The notes under the pieces are model-generated. The model saw only the letters and a list, made by a program, of their open reading frames with translations, searched no databases and was not told the origin of the DNA. A stretch of DNA of 64,000 bases from Vibrio toranzoniae (GTDB taxonomy: Bacteria > Pseudomonadota > Gammaproteobacteria > Enterobacterales > Vibrionaceae). Location: assembly GCF_024347655.1 (NCBI RefSeq), contig NZ_AP025514.1, forward strand, positions 620,001 to 684,000, in the 5' to 3' direction. The position numbers were made by a program, and so were the translations under genes. Shown one piece after another: positions 9,472 to 22,027 of the stretch (position 1 is its first letter; the number at the start of each line of letters is the position of its first letter).

Positions 9472-11412
9472 TTATATTTTGAAAAAGCTCAGTAAGTCTT
9501 TTTGTTTCACAGCTAATGAAGACAGCTCTTCACTTGCTTGTTTGCTTTGCTCGATTCCAGAGACATTTTGGTGGACAATATCAAAGGTTAAAGAAACATT
9601 TTGTGAAATGTCCTGTGTGACCCCAGACTGTTCTTCAGATGCTGTCGCGACTTGTGTATTCATATCTGAAATCAGGCCAACGGATTCAGTGATTGATGCA
9701 AATGCAGTTCTAAGCTGTTCGCTGTAATGACGAGACTCCACGGCTAGCGACAGGTTAGATTGCATGAATTGATTAGCATCTTTCGCTTGTGCTTGAAGTC
9801 GAGATATTATTTCTTGAATGTCGATAGTTGACTGTTGTGTTTTAGCGGCCAGAGAACGAACCTCATCAGCAACCACTGCAAAACCTCTTCCTTGCTCGCC
9901 AGCTCGAGCCGCTTCAATGGCTGCGTTTAGCGCTAGTAAGTTAGTTTGATCCGATATGGCGTTGATCACTTCAATAACAGTGCCGATCTCCACTGAGTAC
10001 TCTTGCAGTTGATTGACAATGTTTGATGTCTCTTCGATCGAGTCTTCAACCTTGCGAGAAATATCATCGGATCTATCGAGTGAAACGCCCCCCTCTTTTA
10101 CATTGGAAGTTGCGCCGGTTGCTGCATTCTCAGCGCTAGCCGCATTTTGACTAACCTCATTTGCCGTACTGGAGAGCTCATTGATAGCGGTTGCTATTTG
10201 TTCCATTTGACTCAGTTCTTGTTTGGCATTTCCTTCGGTCTGACTCATCACTGCGGCTAGCTCAACTGAGGCTGCTGAAACGTTGTCTGAAATTTGGTGG
10301 AAACCATCAATGATTCGGCGCAGTTCCTGGCGCATCGCTAAAGTGTTAGCGTATATACCGGTTTCTTTACCTGTAATTGGGATCTGCTTAGAAAGATCAC
10401 CAGAAGCAACCTCAGCAACAATTGATTGGATATCACTCGGCTCTCCTCCTACTACCTTCCAAACACTGCGGTAAATTGAGATGGCAATACTCAGGGAAGC
10501 CGCTACAACAATAATAGAAAGAACGCCGAGAACCCACTGAGCACTAGAAAATCGCTCGACCATACTAGGCCCGACAGAATCTTGTTTTGCTTGTGTCGAT
10601 AGTTTGATTTCTTCAATGGTTTTAGCCGCATTGATACCAGCAAGATCAAGTGTCTCTGTAATGATGCTGTTGCGCTCGTTTATTGTGTTAGCGACCTTCG
10701 AAAATGTGGAGCGATAAATTTTGGAAGCATTAGTAAAGTCGTTTAGGTGGCCGATTTGCTCCATCGACATTAACTGCGATTCGATAGCTTTTGCTATTAA
10801 TGCTGCAGAGGACAGCTCTTTTTCAGCACGCTGAGCATCTTCTGTTTTATTGCTGGCCAAAAACTTAGAGGCGTACAATCTTGATAGTAAGACATGCTGT
10901 TGAAGTTCCCCTGAACTTGCGGCAACCTCTAAATCCTCTTCGACCGAAGCTTGGAGCATCAAGCTCGTTACTGCTTTTCGCATATCGATACCTGATGGGT
11001 CTAAAGTTTCTTGAACTAGATTATTTTCCGTATTGACCAATTGAACAACTTTGCTAAAGCCATGGCTGTATTGCTCAAGCTGCTTCTTTATCATCAGAAA
11101 TTCACTTTTGTTCAGGTTGTCAAAGCGAGAGTCTAGTAGGTCATCGATCAATTGATTTGATGCTGTGATACGTCTACTCAATTCAGATATATGTGAAGGA
11201 ATCGGGTTCTTAATATATTTAAGTGCAGACAAACGAGCTTCCAGTATGTTGGCTTGGATTCGCCCTGTCGAGACACTGGTCAATGCAAGGGAACGGTAGC
11301 TATTAAACCCATCACTCGATTGATAAAAGCGTAATGAAGCAACGATTGAAATAACCAAAATTAGCGTGAGAATCACACCAAAACCCAAGGACAGCAATTT
11401 CTTTAAACTCAT
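9472..11412 (-). CDS. Methyl-accepting chemotaxis protein with probable HBM-type sensor domain
   Basis: Transmembrane chemoreceptor, 646 residues. Order: TM1 about 7-29, periplasmic sensor about 30-288, TM2 about 289-311, HAMP about 312-370, then the cytoplasmic signalling hairpin with the conserved tip near residue 504 ([20 protein letters not shown], then [16 protein letters not shown]). The sensor holds an internal duplication: [14 protein letters not shown] and [14 protein letters not shown] lie about 120 residues apart. This is what one expects of a helical bimodular (HBM) domain, the type that binds organic acids in Pseudomonas McpS. The C-terminus (LLSFFKI) lacks the CheR-tethering pentapeptide. 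The ligand cannot be told from sequence. Confidence 0.9.
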   Translation of the reverse strand: MSLKKLLSLGFGVILTLILVISIVASLRFYQSSDGFNSYRSLALTSVSTGRIQANILEARLSALKYIKNPIPSHISELSRRITASNQLIDDLLDSRFDNLNKSEFLMIKKQLEQYSHGFSKVVQLVNTENNLVQETLDPSGIDMRKAVTSLMLQASVEEDLEVAASSGELQQHVLLSRLYASKFLASNKTEDAQRAEKELSSAALIAKAIESQLMSMEQIGHLNDFTNASKIYRSTFSKVANTINERNSIITETLDLAGINAAKTIEEIKLSTQAKQDSVGPSMVERFSSAQWVLGVLSIIVVAASLSIAISIYRSVWKVVGGEPSDIQSIVAEVASGDLSKQIPITGKETGIYANTLAMRQELRRIIDGFHQISDNVSAASVELAAVMSQTEGNAKQELSQMEQIATAINELSSTANEVSQNAASAENAATGATSNVKEGGVSLDRSDDISRKVEDSIEETSNIVNQLQEYSVEIGTVIEVINAISDQTNLLALNAAIEAARAGEQGRGFAVVADEVRSLAAKTQQSTIDIQEIISRLQAQAKDANQFMQSNLSLAVESRHYSEQLRTAFASITESVGLISDMNTQVATASEEQSGVTQDISQNVSLTFDIVHQNVSGIEQSKQASEELSSLAVKQKDLLSFFKI

Positions 11413-11676
11413 AAATATATTTCCTAGTGAAGCCGCTTTTTTATTCTTAATAATTCGTCATCATTCTAATGATAAATATATTAATAAATAGTGCTGTTTC
11501 ACTATATTTTTACATCTAAGGATGATGTGTAAAGTAGGTTGTTGATATTCTTGTTTTTTGGTAGCTAGTTTCTAGTTTTTTAAAAAAGAGGGGAGGTTTA
11601 GAGGCGTTTGAGTTTCGATATGTGAAGAGCCTTAGATAAAAAGGCTCCAGAGGTTATTGCGAGTAAAATAAGTGGA

Positions 11677-12120
11677 TTAATTTTCGACTTCTTCTGGCTC
11701 CGCATCTTCTTGTAGTTCTAGTAGGTTGATCGCTATCGTGACGAAGTCACTGTCTGTAATAATACCCACTAATTCATAATTTTCTACGACAGGCAAGCAG
11801 CCCACTTTGTGTTTCTGCATATAGATAGCTGACTCTTTTAATCCTGCACGCGGTTCTACCGACATAACGCTTTTGTGCATAATGTCATTGAGGGGAGTGG
11901 CAAGAGTAAAAGATTGAGCTTGTGGGATATTTTGTAGGCTGGATTCTTGAGCGGCGAGAACGTCTCGTTGGGTAACAACACCAAGTAGCTTTCTGTCAGC
12001 ATCAACTACTGGGACATGGCGGATATCAAGCGCTTCCATCATGTGTTTAGCATCGGCCAGTGAGTGTGAGCGCAATAGAGTATGAGGGTTGCGAGTCATC
12101 ATATCTTCAACCTTGATCAT
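11677..12120 (-). CDS. Small protein with tandem CBS domains
   Basis: The 147-residue product consists almost wholly of two CBS domains (about 1-60 and 75-137), each ending in a recognisable HVPVVDADRKLLGVVTQRD or GCLPVVENYELVGIITDSD segment. Such stand-alone CBS pairs usually bind adenine nucleotides and act as sensors or regulatory partners. The acidic tail (EDAEPEEVEN) is unremarkable. An AGGAGG-type Shine-Dalgarno (reverse complement of CCTCC at 12126) precedes the ATG. The gene appears monocistronic and no partner is evident from its neighbours. Confidence 0.85.
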   Translation of the reverse strand: MIKVEDMMTRNPHTLLRSHSLADAKHMMEALDIRHVPVVDADRKLLGVVTQRDVLAAQESSLQNIPQAQSFTLATPLNDIMHKSVMSVEPRAGLKESAIYMQKHKVGCLPVVENYELVGIITDSDFVTIAINLLELQEDAEPEEVEN

Positions 12121-13508
<1,388 letters not shown>

Positions 13509-13540
13509 TTTAAGCTGGTTTAAGCGATACAAAAATTTAC

Positions 13541-13623
13541 GGGTGCTAGCAGTAAGCTAGGAGTCGGGCAGGGTGTCTGTCTAATCTCTCGCAAGGAATA
13601 CGCGACCGCTCCTCATAGAACCC
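13541..13623 (+). ncRNA. Candidate structured leader or intergenic RNA between queA and tgt
   Basis: The interval can fold as nested helices: GGGT (13541-13544) with ACCC (13620-13623), CTA (13546-13548) with TAG (13616-13618), AGGAG (13559-13563) with CTCCT (13609-13613), and TCG (13564-13566) with CGA (13603-13605). It is noticeably richer in G and C than the flanking spacer and is not a terminator, having no U-run. It does not resemble the short preQ1-I riboswitch pattern. No class is assigned; existence as an RNA is inferred from pairing alone. Confidence 0.3.
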
Positions 13624-13650
13624 ACTAGACTGAACTTTTGTTTGGCTTAA

Positions 13651-14835
<1,185 letters not shown>

Positions 14836-14850
14836 TATTTCTTTTTTGCG

Positions 14851-14880
14851 AGCCCTATCTCTCTTCCAAGAGGTGGGGCT
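14851..14880. other. Intercistronic hairpin between tgt and yajC
   Basis: A 12-bp stem with two G-U pairs joins 14851-14862 and 14869-14880 across a 6-nt loop. No T-run follows, so it is more likely an RNA-processing or stability element than a terminator. It may separate tgt from yajC-secDF expression. Confidence 0.4.
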
Positions 14881-14945
14881 TGAAAATAAAGGGATATAAC
14901 CCAATTAGACAAACAATTACCAAAATATAATAGAGGATGTTTTTA

Positions 14946-15275
14946 ATGTTTATTTCTCAAGCTCACGCAGCAGCAGAAGGTGCACCAGCAGGCGGCGGTT
15001 TCGAAATGCTTATCATGCTAGGTATGTTCGCTGTGATCTTCTACTTCATGATCTACCGTCCACAAGCGAAGCGTGTTAAAGAGCACAAGAACCTTATGTC
15101 TTCTATGGGCAAAGGCGACGAAGTTCTTACAAGCGGCGGCCTAATTGGCAAGATCACTAAGATTGCTGAAGACAGCGACTACGTTGCTATCGAACTGAAT
15201 GCAAACAACGAAGTCGTTATCAAAAAAGACTTCGTTACAGCAGTGCTACCAAAAGGTACTCTGAAATCTCTATAA
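14946..15275 (+). CDS. yajC: Sec translocon accessory protein YajC
   Basis: Small inner-membrane subunit of the SecDF-YajC complex that associates with SecYEG. One transmembrane helix (about residues 19-37) is followed by the conserved FYFMIYRPQAKRVKEHKNLM and the soluble domain with KGDEVLTSGGLIGKIT and VVIKKDFVTAVLPKGTLKSL. The ATG at 14946 is chosen because AGAGG lies 9 bp upstream. An in-frame ATG at 14937 directly abuts that Shine-Dalgarno and is less likely; the difference is only three residues. It sits 20 bp upstream of secD in the same operon. Confidence 0.93.
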   Translation: MFISQAHAAAEGAPAGGGFEMLIMLGMFAVIFYFMIYRPQAKRVKEHKNLMSSMGKGDEVLTSGGLIGKITKIAEDSDYVAIELNANNEVVIKKDFVTAVLPKGTLKSL

Positions 15276-15295
15276 ACAGCTAGAGGATCCTCGCT

Positions 15296-17152
15296 GTGCT
15301 AAACCGTTATCCGTTATGGAAGTATTTGATGGTGGTGTTTGCCATTGCTATCACTGCGCTATACGCACTTCCAAATATATACGGTGAAGATCCGGCAGTT
15401 CAAGTTACAGGGGCGCGTGGCGCCTCTGTAGATCTGTCTACGCTGGATGTTGTCACCAATGCTCTTGAAGCAGAGAGCCTTTCTACTAAATCCGTTGCTT
15501 TAGAAAACGGTTCCATTCTTGTTCGCTTTAACGATACAGATACGCAAATTAGCGCCCGTGATATCATCACAGAGGCACTAGGCGATGACGTTATCGTTGC
15601 TTTAAACTTAGCAGCTTCAACCCCTGATTGGCTTGAATCTATTGGTGCTGCACCAATGAAACTGGGTCTTGACCTACGTGGTGGTGTTCACTTCTTAATG
15701 GAAGTGGATATGGACGCTGCAATGGAAAAGCTCGTTGGCCAACAAGAAGAAGCGTTCCGCAGCGAACTTCGTGAAGAAAAGATTCGTTACCGTGCAATTC
15801 GCCCATCGGGTAAAGATGCCGTTGAAGTGCTTCTGCGTAATGAAGAGCAGCTTGCTGAAGCGAAATCGTTACTGCAATCTCAACACCAAGATATGACGTT
15901 CGTAGATTCTGCATCTAACGGTCGTTTCTCTTTGGTAGCTAACTTCACGGAAACTCGCCTTCAAGAAATCCGCAACTACGCGGTAGAGCAAAACATTACT
16001 ATTCTACGTAACCGTGTTAACGAACTTGGTGTCGCTGAGCCTTTGGTTCAACGTCAAGGTGCTAGCCGTATCGTAGTGGAATTGCCAGGTGTTCAAGACA
16101 CGGCTCGCGCTAAAGAAATTTTAGGCGCAACCGCGACTCTTGAATTCCGTGAAGTCGATAGCAGTGCAGATTTAGCTGCAGCCGCTTCTGGTCGTGCTCC
16201 TGCGGGGAGTGAGATCAAGCAAGATCGTGATGGTCGTCCTGTGGTACTTGAGAAGCGCGTTATCTTAGGCGGTTCAAGTATTACTGATGCAAGCTCTAGT
16301 GTTGATGAGTATGGTCGTCCACAAGTTAACATCTCGTTAGACAGCGAAGGTGGTAGCAAGATGTCGGCTTTCTCTAAAAAGAACATCGGTAAGCTAATGG
16401 CAACCGTATTTGCAGAGTACAAAGACAGTGGTCGTAAAACACCTGAAGGCCGAGTGATCCTAAGTAAGCACGAAGAAGTCATTAACCAAGCGACAATTCA
16501 ATCAGCGCTTGGTCGTAACTTCCGTATTACTGGTATCGACTCAACGGCTGAAGCTCATAACTTGGCACTTCTACTGCGTGCGGGTGCTTTGATTGCGCCT
16601 ATCTCGATTGTAGAAGAACGTACGATTGGTCCATCTATGGGTCAACAAAACATCGATATGGGTATCATGGCGATGGTTTGGGGTATGGCTGCAGTTATGC
16701 TATTCACGCTGCTTTACTACCGTAGCTTTGGTCTTATTGCGAACATTGCGCTAATGGCTAACTTGGTGTTGATTATCGGTGTAATGTCGATGATTCCGGG
16801 GGCGACTATGACCCTGCCAGGTATTGCTGGTATCGTATTGACGGTCGGTATGGCGGTTGATGCCAACGTTCTGATCTTTGAGCGTATACGTGAAGAGCTT
16901 CGAGATGGACGTAGTCCGCAGCAAGCGATTCACCAAGGTTACGCGAACGCATTCAGCACTATCGCCGATGCCAATATCACCACACTACTAACAGCAATTA
17001 TTCTATTTGCTGTCGGTACCGGTGCGATTAAAGGTTTCGCGGTAACGTTATCAATTGGTATCTTGACTTCAATGTTTACAGCTATTATCGGAACACGTTG
17101 CATCGTGAACCTGATGTATGGTGGTAAACGCGTTAAGAAACTGTCGATCTAA
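15296..17152 (+). CDS. secD: Protein translocase subunit SecD
   Basis: SecD with SecF uses ion motive force to pull secreted proteins through the membrane from the periplasmic side. The protein is 618 residues with an N-terminal transmembrane helix, a large periplasmic P1 region containing [18 protein letters not shown] (about 121-138), and five C-terminal transmembrane helices with [27 protein letters not shown], the conserved helix-4 motif of SecD. The start is GTG at 15296, 8 bp after AGAGGA. In vibrios SecDF paralogues can be sodium-driven; nothing here settles which ion this copy uses. Confidence 0.97.
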   Translation: MLNRYPLWKYLMVVFAIAITALYALPNIYGEDPAVQVTGARGASVDLSTLDVVTNALEAESLSTKSVALENGSILVRFNDTDTQISARDIITEALGDDVIVALNLAASTPDWLESIGAAPMKLGLDLRGGVHFLMEVDMDAAMEKLVGQQEEAFRSELREEKIRYRAIRPSGKDAVEVLLRNEEQLAEAKSLLQSQHQDMTFVDSASNGRFSLVANFTETRLQEIRNYAVEQNITILRNRVNELGVAEPLVQRQGASRIVVELPGVQDTARAKEILGATATLEFREVDSSADLAAAASGRAPAGSEIKQDRDGRPVVLEKRVILGGSSITDASSSVDEYGRPQVNISLDSEGGSKMSAFSKKNIGKLMATVFAEYKDSGRKTPEGRVILSKHEEVINQATIQSALGRNFRITGIDSTAEAHNLALLLRAGALIAPISIVEERTIGPSMGQQNIDMGIMAMVWGMAAVMLFTLLYYRSFGLIANIALMANLVLIIGVMSMIPGATMTLPGIAGIVLTVGMAVDANVLIFERIREELRDGRSPQQAIHQGYANAFSTIADANITTLLTAIILFAVGTGAIKGFAVTLSIGILTSMFTAIIGTRCIVNLMYGGKRVKKLSI

Positions 17153-17166
17153 GGCTAGGAATTAAT

Positions 17167-18114
17167 ATGTTTCAGATTCTAAAAGCAGAAAAAATGATCG
17201 ACTTTATGCGTTGGTCAAAATTTGCCTTTGTGTTTTCTATCTTGATGATTGGTACTGCCATCTTTACCTTAACAACGAAATCGTTGAACTGGGGGTTAGA
17301 TTTTACAGGCGGTACTCTGATTGAAGTCGGTTTTGAGCAACCAGCAAACCTACCCGATATCCGTAGCTCACTAGAAGCTGAAGGCTTCGGAGATGCAACG
17401 GTACAGAACTTTGGGTCGGCACGTGAGGTTATGGTTCGTTTACGCCCGCGTGACGGTGTTGCAGGCGAAACGCTTGGTAACCAGATTCTGGCTGCTATTA
17501 AAGACGGTACTGGTGAGCAAGTTGAAATGCGCCGTATCGAGTTCGTAGGCCCTAACGTGGGTGATGAACTAACAGAAGCTGGTGGCCTTGCTATCATCGT
17601 TTCTCTTATCTGTATATTGATCTACGTATCAGTCCGATTTGAATGGCGTTTGGCTGCGGGTGCGGTATTAGCACTGGCGCACGATGTTATCATCACACTT
17701 GGTGTGTTCTCTCTAATGCAAATTGAGGTGGATCTAACCATCGTAGCAGCCTTGCTAACGGTAGTCGGTTACTCCCTCAACGATACCATCGTTGTATTCG
17801 ACCGTATTCGTGAGAACTTCCGTAAGATGCGTAAAGGTGAAGCGCCTGAAGTACTGAACAACTCAATCACACAAACATTGAGCCGTACATTGATCACTTC
17901 TGGTACCACGCTATTCGTAGTTATCGCACTGTTTGTACAGGGCGGTGCTATGATTCACGGTTTCGCAACCGCACTTCTGTTAGGTATTACGGTTGGTACT
18001 TACTCTTCTATCTACGTTGCATCAGCACTGGCTATGAAGTTGGGTATTACACGTGAGCACCTAATGCCACCACAAGTGGAAAAAGAAGGTGAAGAGTTTG
18101 AAGAAATGCCTTAG
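17167..18114 (+). CDS. secF: Protein translocase subunit SecF
   Basis: Partner of SecD, 315 residues, begun 14 bp after the secD stop. Family signatures include LNWGLDFTGGTLIEVGFEQP in the first periplasmic domain, VGPNVGDEL and AALLTVVGYSLNDTIVVFDRIREN, the SecF counterpart of the SecD helix-4 motif. Six transmembrane helices are apparent. A strong terminator follows within 40 bp, closing the tgt-yajC-secD-secF unit. Confidence 0.97.
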   Translation: MFQILKAEKMIDFMRWSKFAFVFSILMIGTAIFTLTTKSLNWGLDFTGGTLIEVGFEQPANLPDIRSSLEAEGFGDATVQNFGSAREVMVRLRPRDGVAGETLGNQILAAIKDGTGEQVEMRRIEFVGPNVGDELTEAGGLAIIVSLICILIYVSVRFEWRLAAGAVLALAHDVIITLGVFSLMQIEVDLTIVAALLTVVGYSLNDTIVVFDRIRENFRKMRKGEAPEVLNNSITQTLSRTLITSGTTLFVVIALFVQGGAMIHGFATALLLGITVGTYSSIYVASALAMKLGITREHLMPPQVEKEGEEFEEMP

Positions 18115-18144
18115 GCCTTGGCTTAACAAGTTTCGGTAAACCAA

Positions 18145-18173
18145 AAAACCGCTAGGCAACTAGCGGTTTTTTT
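18145..18173 (+). terminator. Intrinsic terminator after secF
   Basis: An 11-bp stem (AAAACCGCTAG with CTAGCGGTTTT, loop GCAA) runs straight into seven T residues (18167-18173). It is a textbook rho-independent terminator. Confidence 0.9.
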
Positions 18174-18251
18174 ACGTCTGCATTTTGTGGGAAAGCTCAA
18201 GCAATTTATCGGCGAAGTGAGTTGTACTTAATGTAACTAAGAGCCACCCTG

Positions 18252-18308
<57 letters not shown>

Positions 18309-18324
18309 TTTGAATCGCAGGTAC

Positions 18325-18350
18325 AAAAAAGCCTCGCAGTAGCGAGGCTT
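18325..18350 (-). terminator. Intrinsic terminator of suhB
   Basis: The 7-bp stem GCCTCGC (18331-18337) with GCGAGGC (18342-18348) closes loop AGTA. On the minus strand it is followed by a run of six T residues (plus strand AAAAAA at 18325-18330). It lies about 50 bp past the suhB stop. Confidence 0.88.
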
Positions 18351-18400
18351 TGGAATTTCTGTGCGCCCTTGAAACAGGGAGCGTTAACGTAAGGTCTGAA

Positions 18401-19204
18401 TTACTTCAGCATACCTTCGTTAGCGTTCTCACGAACGTGCTTAAGAATAGACTTAACACCACGTGCGCTTGAAGCAACAACGTTACCAGAAGCCATGTAA
18501 TCAGTACCGCCAGCAAAGTCAGTCATGATAGCACCAGCTTCACGAGCGATTAGATCGCCAGCAGCTAGGTCCCATGGCTTAAGGCCTAGTTCTAGGTAAC
18601 CATCAACACGGCCAGCTGCTAGGTAACATAGGTCAAGAGCAGGAGAGCCTGTACGACGGAAATCAGCACAGTCGATGAATAGACCAGAGATGATCTTCAT
18701 GAAAGATTCAGAGTGTTGTTTTTGCTTGAATGGGAAACCAGTCGCTAGAACAGTACCTTGAAGGTCTTTTAGTTGAGTAACACGCATACGAGCGTTGTTA
18801 AGCTGTGCGCCAGCGCCACGTTGAGCGGTGAATAGCTCGTTTAGCATTGGGTCATAAACACAAGCTACTTCTGTACGGCCGTTCATGCGAACTGCGATAG
18901 ATACAGAGAAGTGAGGGAAACCTTTTACAAAGTTGTTGGTGCCATCGAGTGGGTCAACGATCCATTGTACGTCAGAGTCTTTACCTTCAGTTAGGCCTTT
19001 CTCTTCAGAAATAATGCTGTGCTCTGGGTAAGATGCTTTGATTGTCTCGATGATCATGTACTCAGCTTCTTCAGCAATGTTAGTAACGTAATCGTTGTTA
19101 CCTTTCAAAGACGTTTCGATCTTATCTGTTGTTTCTAGAGATTTTGCAATATGGTTGCCAGCTTTACGCGCAGCGCGTATCGCAATGTTTAGCATTGGAT
19201 GCAT
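18401..19204 (-). CDS. suhB: Inositol-1-monophosphatase family protein SuhB
   Basis: Magnesium-dependent phosphatase of the IMPase family; in E. coli SuhB also binds RNA polymerase with Nus factors and promotes rRNA antitermination. The 267 residues begin MHPMLNIAIRAARKAG, essentially as in E. coli. They contain the metal-binding motifs SEEKG, WIVDPLDGTNNFVKGFPHF and the C-terminal LKPWDLAAGDLIAREAGA. Which role matters here cannot be read from sequence. It is divergent from trmJ and ends at its own terminator. Confidence 0.95.
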   Translation of the reverse strand: MHPMLNIAIRAARKAGNHIAKSLETTDKIETSLKGNNDYVTNIAEEAEYMIIETIKASYPEHSIISEEKGLTEGKDSDVQWIVDPLDGTNNFVKGFPHFSVSIAVRMNGRTEVACVYDPMLNELFTAQRGAGAQLNNARMRVTQLKDLQGTVLATGFPFKQKQHSESFMKIISGLFIDCADFRRTGSPALDLCYLAAGRVDGYLELGLKPWDLAAGDLIAREAGAIMTDFAGGTDYMASGNVVASSARGVKSILKHVRENANEGMLK

Positions 19205-19385
19205 ATGGTTTTTCCCACAAGATGTTAAAGAACAATTTAAAGCGGCGGCGAGTATACCAAAGTTTCCGTAAAAAGGAAGTGGTTGTTTTTTGAACTCTTG
19301 AATTCACATTCCGCGAAGGGTCTGACCATTTTACTTTGCTATGTGTTAATATCTCGCGATTAATTTTAAAGTGGTGTCATATAGC

Positions 19386-20114
19386 ATGTTAGACAATGTA
19401 AAAGTCGTTCTGGTCGGTACGTCTCATTCGGGAAATATCGGCTCAGCAGCTCGCGCAATGAAAGTGATGGGTTTGAGTCAATTAGTTCTTGTAGACCCTC
19501 AATGTGAAGTTGACGAGCAGACCTTAGCACTGGCTGCTGGAGCTGGTGACATCGCAGAAAATGCGGCCATTGTTTCTACGCTTGATGAAGCAGTAAAAGA
19601 CTGTGGCTTGGTGGTCGGTTCAAGTGCGCGTTCACGTACGCTTGAGTGGCCAATGCTTGAACCTCGTGAGTGTGGACAAAAATTTGCTGTTGAAGGTCAA
19701 AAACATCCAGTCGCATTAGTGTTCGGTCGTGAACGTACTGGCTTAACGAATGATGAACTGCAGAAATGTCACTATCACGTATGTATCCCTGCTAACCCAG
19801 AGTACAGCTCATTAAATCTAGCGATGGCGGTACAGACTCTGAGCTACGAGGTTCGTGTTGCACACCTTGATATGGTGGCTAGCCAATATCAGCCACAACA
19901 ACAAGATGAATACCCTCGTCACGAAGAGCTAGAAATGTTCTATGAGCACCTTGAAAAAGTGATCATTGAGACCCAATTTATCTCTAAGGATAAGCCTGGT
20001 CAGGTGATGAATAAGCTACGTCGTATGTTCAGCCGAGCACGACCAGAATTGCAAGAAATCAACACTCTACGTGGTATTTTGACTTCAATAGAGAAGAGTA
20101 AAAGCGACAAATAA
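19386..20114 (+). CDS. trmJ: tRNA (cytidine/uridine-2'-O-)-methyltransferase TrmJ
   Basis: SPOUT-class enzyme that methylates the ribose of residue 32 in several tRNAs. The 242-residue product shows [19 protein letters not shown] at the N-terminus and the knot-forming [20 protein letters not shown] and [17 protein letters not shown] motifs. A C-terminal extension used for tRNA recognition contains [12 protein letters not shown] start at the ATG matching E. coli TrmJ; an upstream GTG would add five residues without a better Shine-Dalgarno. As in E. coli, the gene lies directly upstream of iscR. Confidence 0.94.
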   Translation: MLDNVKVVLVGTSHSGNIGSAARAMKVMGLSQLVLVDPQCEVDEQTLALAAGAGDIAENAAIVSTLDEAVKDCGLVVGSSARSRTLEWPMLEPRECGQKFAVEGQKHPVALVFGRERTGLTNDELQKCHYHVCIPANPEYSSLNLAMAVQTLSYEVRVAHLDMVASQYQPQQQDEYPRHEELEMFYEHLEKVIIETQFISKDKPGQVMNKLRRMFSRARPELQEINTLRGILTSIEKSKSDK

Positions 20115-20138
20115 ATCCCATATAATATTCATGGGTGA

Positions 20139-20188
20139 ATACTTGACTAATTTAGTTGGTTAAATACTTGACCAATTTAGTCAAGTAT
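20139..20188 (+). promoter_or_regulatory. Two adjacent type 1 IscR binding sites in the isc promoter
   Basis: Two back-to-back 25-bp elements (20139-20163 and 20164-20188) both begin ATACTTGAC and share the AATTTAGT core. The second is a near-perfect palindrome (ATACTTGA at 20164 and TCAAGTAT at 20181). They match the known type 1 IscR motif (ATA-YYGACT-AWWTAGT-GGTAT form), which binds only the [2Fe-2S] form of IscR. TTGAC within each can act as a -35 box, so occupancy would block RNA polymerase. They lie 43-92 bp upstream of the iscR start. Confidence 0.85.
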
Positions 20189-20230
20189 GGGAAAATTCCA
20201 ACCACATAAACAATGTGGATACGGTGTGAT

Positions 20231-20752
20231 ATGAAACTTACATCTAAAGGAAGATATGCGGTAACAGCTATGCTAGATGTAGCACTGCATTCGCAAAAAA
20301 GCCCGGTTCCTCTGGCTGATATTTCAGAGCGACAAGGCATATCGTTATCTTACTTAGAACAACTGTTTTCTAAGTTACGTAAAGCTGGTTTAGTTGCTAG
20401 TGTTCGTGGTCCTGGCGGCGGTTACCGTTTAGGTGCTGAAGCAAGCGACATCGCTGTCGGAACTGTGATTGCCGCAGTGGACGAATCCGTTGATGCAACT
20501 AAATGTCACGGTCGAGCAGATTGCCAAGGTGGTAGTCGTTGTTTAACTCATACCCTATGGCGTGATTTAAGCTCCCGAATCAGTAGCTTCTTAAATGACA
20601 TTACGCTCGGTGAGCTAATGAAAGATAACGAAGTTTTAGAAACTTCTGACCGTCAAGATATCGATCTTGCGGTTAATAATGGTTTTGCACATAAGAATAC
20701 GAGCACTACAACGATTAGTGCAGCACCTCACGGTGTCAATGCCCGCTCTTAG
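20231..20752 (+). CDS. iscR: Iron-sulfur cluster-sensing transcriptional regulator IscR
   Basis: Rrf2-family repressor that reports Fe-S status and represses its own operon when loaded with a [2Fe-2S] cluster. The 173-residue product begins [20 protein letters not shown], with the winged helix at about 1-75. The ligands C92, C98, C104 and H107 are intact in [17 protein letters not shown]. The ATG at 20231 is chosen over an in-frame TTG-type start 18 bp upstream on family alignment. It leads iscS-iscU-iscA-hscB-hscA-fdx-iscX, with two of its own binding sites just upstream. Confidence 0.97.
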   Translation: MKLTSKGRYAVTAMLDVALHSQKSPVPLADISERQGISLSYLEQLFSKLRKAGLVASVRGPGGGYRLGAEASDIAVGTVIAAVDESVDATKCHGRADCQGGSRCLTHTLWRDLSSRISSFLNDITLGELMKDNEVLETSDRQDIDLAVNNGFAHKNTSTTTISAAPHGVNARS

Positions 20753-20779
20753 CGGTCAGTTTTTACATTGGAGTAGAAA

Positions 20780-21994
20780 ATGAAACTGCCTATTTATTTT
20801 GACTATTCAGCTACATGCCCAGTCGATCCACGTGTTGCTGAAAAAATGGTTCAGTGTATGACGATTGACGGTAACTTCGGTAACCCTGCATCTCGTTCAC
20901 ACCGTTACGGCTGGCAGGCAGAAGAATCAGTAGATAATGCTCGTGAGCAAATTGCCGATTTACTGAATGCAGATCCACGTGAAATTGTTTTCACATCGGG
21001 TGCTACAGAGTCAGATAACCTTGCTATCAAAGGTGCTGCGCACTTTTACGAGAAGAAAGGTAAGCACGTAATCACGTGCAAAACAGAACACAAAGCGGTT
21101 CTTGATCCATGTCGCCAACTAGAACGTGAAGGTTTTGAGGTAACTTACCTTGAACCTGAAGCAAACGGCATCATCGATCTAGACAAGCTACAAGCTGCAA
21201 TGCGCGAAGATACTGTTTTAGTTTCTATCATGCATGTAAATAACGAGATTGGTGTCATCCAAGATATCTCTGCAATCGGTGAACTATGTCGCTCACGTAA
21301 GATCGTCTTCCACGTTGATGCGGCTCAGTCTGCGGGTAAAATTCCACTAGACGTACAAGAGATGAAAGTTGACTTAATCTCACTTTCAGCTCACAAAATG
21401 TATGGCCCTAAAGGTATCGGTGCACTTTACGTTCGTCGTAAGCCACGTATTCGTCTTGAAGCGCAAATGCACGGCGGCGGTCATGAGCGTGGTTTCCGTT
21501 CAGGTACGCTTGCTACTCACCAAATCGTGGGTATGGGCGAAGCTTGTGCTGTTGCTAAGCAAGACATGCAGAAAGATTACGATCACGCATTAGTACTTCG
21601 TGAGCGCCTATTGAAAGGGGTTCAAGATCTAGAAGCGGTAACGGTAAACGGTGACCTAGACCAACGTGTACCACACAACCTAAACGTGAGCTTTGCTTTC
21701 GTTGAGGGTGAGTCTCTGCTGATGTCTCTAAAAGACCTAGCGGTATCATCAGGTTCAGCGTGTACATCAGCAAGCTTAGAACCTTCATACGTTCTACGTG
21801 CTCTTGGTCTAAACGACGAACTCGCACACAGTTCTGTACGTTTCTCATTCGGCCGTTTTACTACGGAAGAAGAAATCGACTACGCGATTGCACAAATTCG
21901 TGTAGCGGTAAACAAATTACGCGACATGTCTCCTCTATGGGATATGTATAAAGAAGGGATTGATTTGAACACTGTTGAGTGGGCTCATCACTAA
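20780..21994 (+). CDS. iscS: Cysteine desulfurase IscS
   Basis: PLP enzyme that releases sulfur from cysteine for Fe-S clusters and thio-modified tRNAs. The 404 residues include the PLP lysine in [33 protein letters not shown] and the mobile catalytic-loop cysteine in [21 protein letters not shown]. The C-terminal [21 protein letters not shown] matches the usual IscU-contacting tail. It is 27 bp after iscR with a GGAG Shine-Dalgarno. Confidence 0.98.
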   Translation: MKLPIYFDYSATCPVDPRVAEKMVQCMTIDGNFGNPASRSHRYGWQAEESVDNAREQIADLLNADPREIVFTSGATESDNLAIKGAAHFYEKKGKHVITCKTEHKAVLDPCRQLEREGFEVTYLEPEANGIIDLDKLQAAMREDTVLVSIMHVNNEIGVIQDISAIGELCRSRKIVFHVDAAQSAGKIPLDVQEMKVDLISLSAHKMYGPKGIGALYVRRKPRIRLEAQMHGGGHERGFRSGTLATHQIVGMGEACAVAKQDMQKDYDHALVLRERLLKGVQDLEAVTVNGDLDQRVPHNLNVSFAFVEGESLLMSLKDLAVSSGSACTSASLEPSYVLRALGLNDELAHSSVRFSFGRFTTEEEIDYAIAQIRVAVNKLRDMSPLWDMYKEGIDLNTVEWAHH

Positions 21995-22027
21995 TCTCAC
22001 GGAACTAGAGGATTCGAGGTAACTATC

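Noticed and set aside
11627..11647. GAGCCTT-N7-AAGGCTC hairpin after the CBS-domain gene as a terminator
   Set aside because: The stem is only 7 bp and no T-run follows on either strand; too weak to annotate as a terminator.
13541..13623. tRNA gene or preQ1-I riboswitch in the queA-tgt spacer
   Set aside because: No T-loop GTTCRA sequence or cloverleaf, and the short preQ1-I pattern is absent; only an unclassified fold is supported.
16093..16482. 129-codon open frame antisense to secD
   Set aside because: Lies wholly within conserved secD; its residue bias mirrors the sense codons.
17172..17597. 141-codon open frame antisense to secF
   Set aside because: Overlaps conserved SecF sequence and has no independent start signal.
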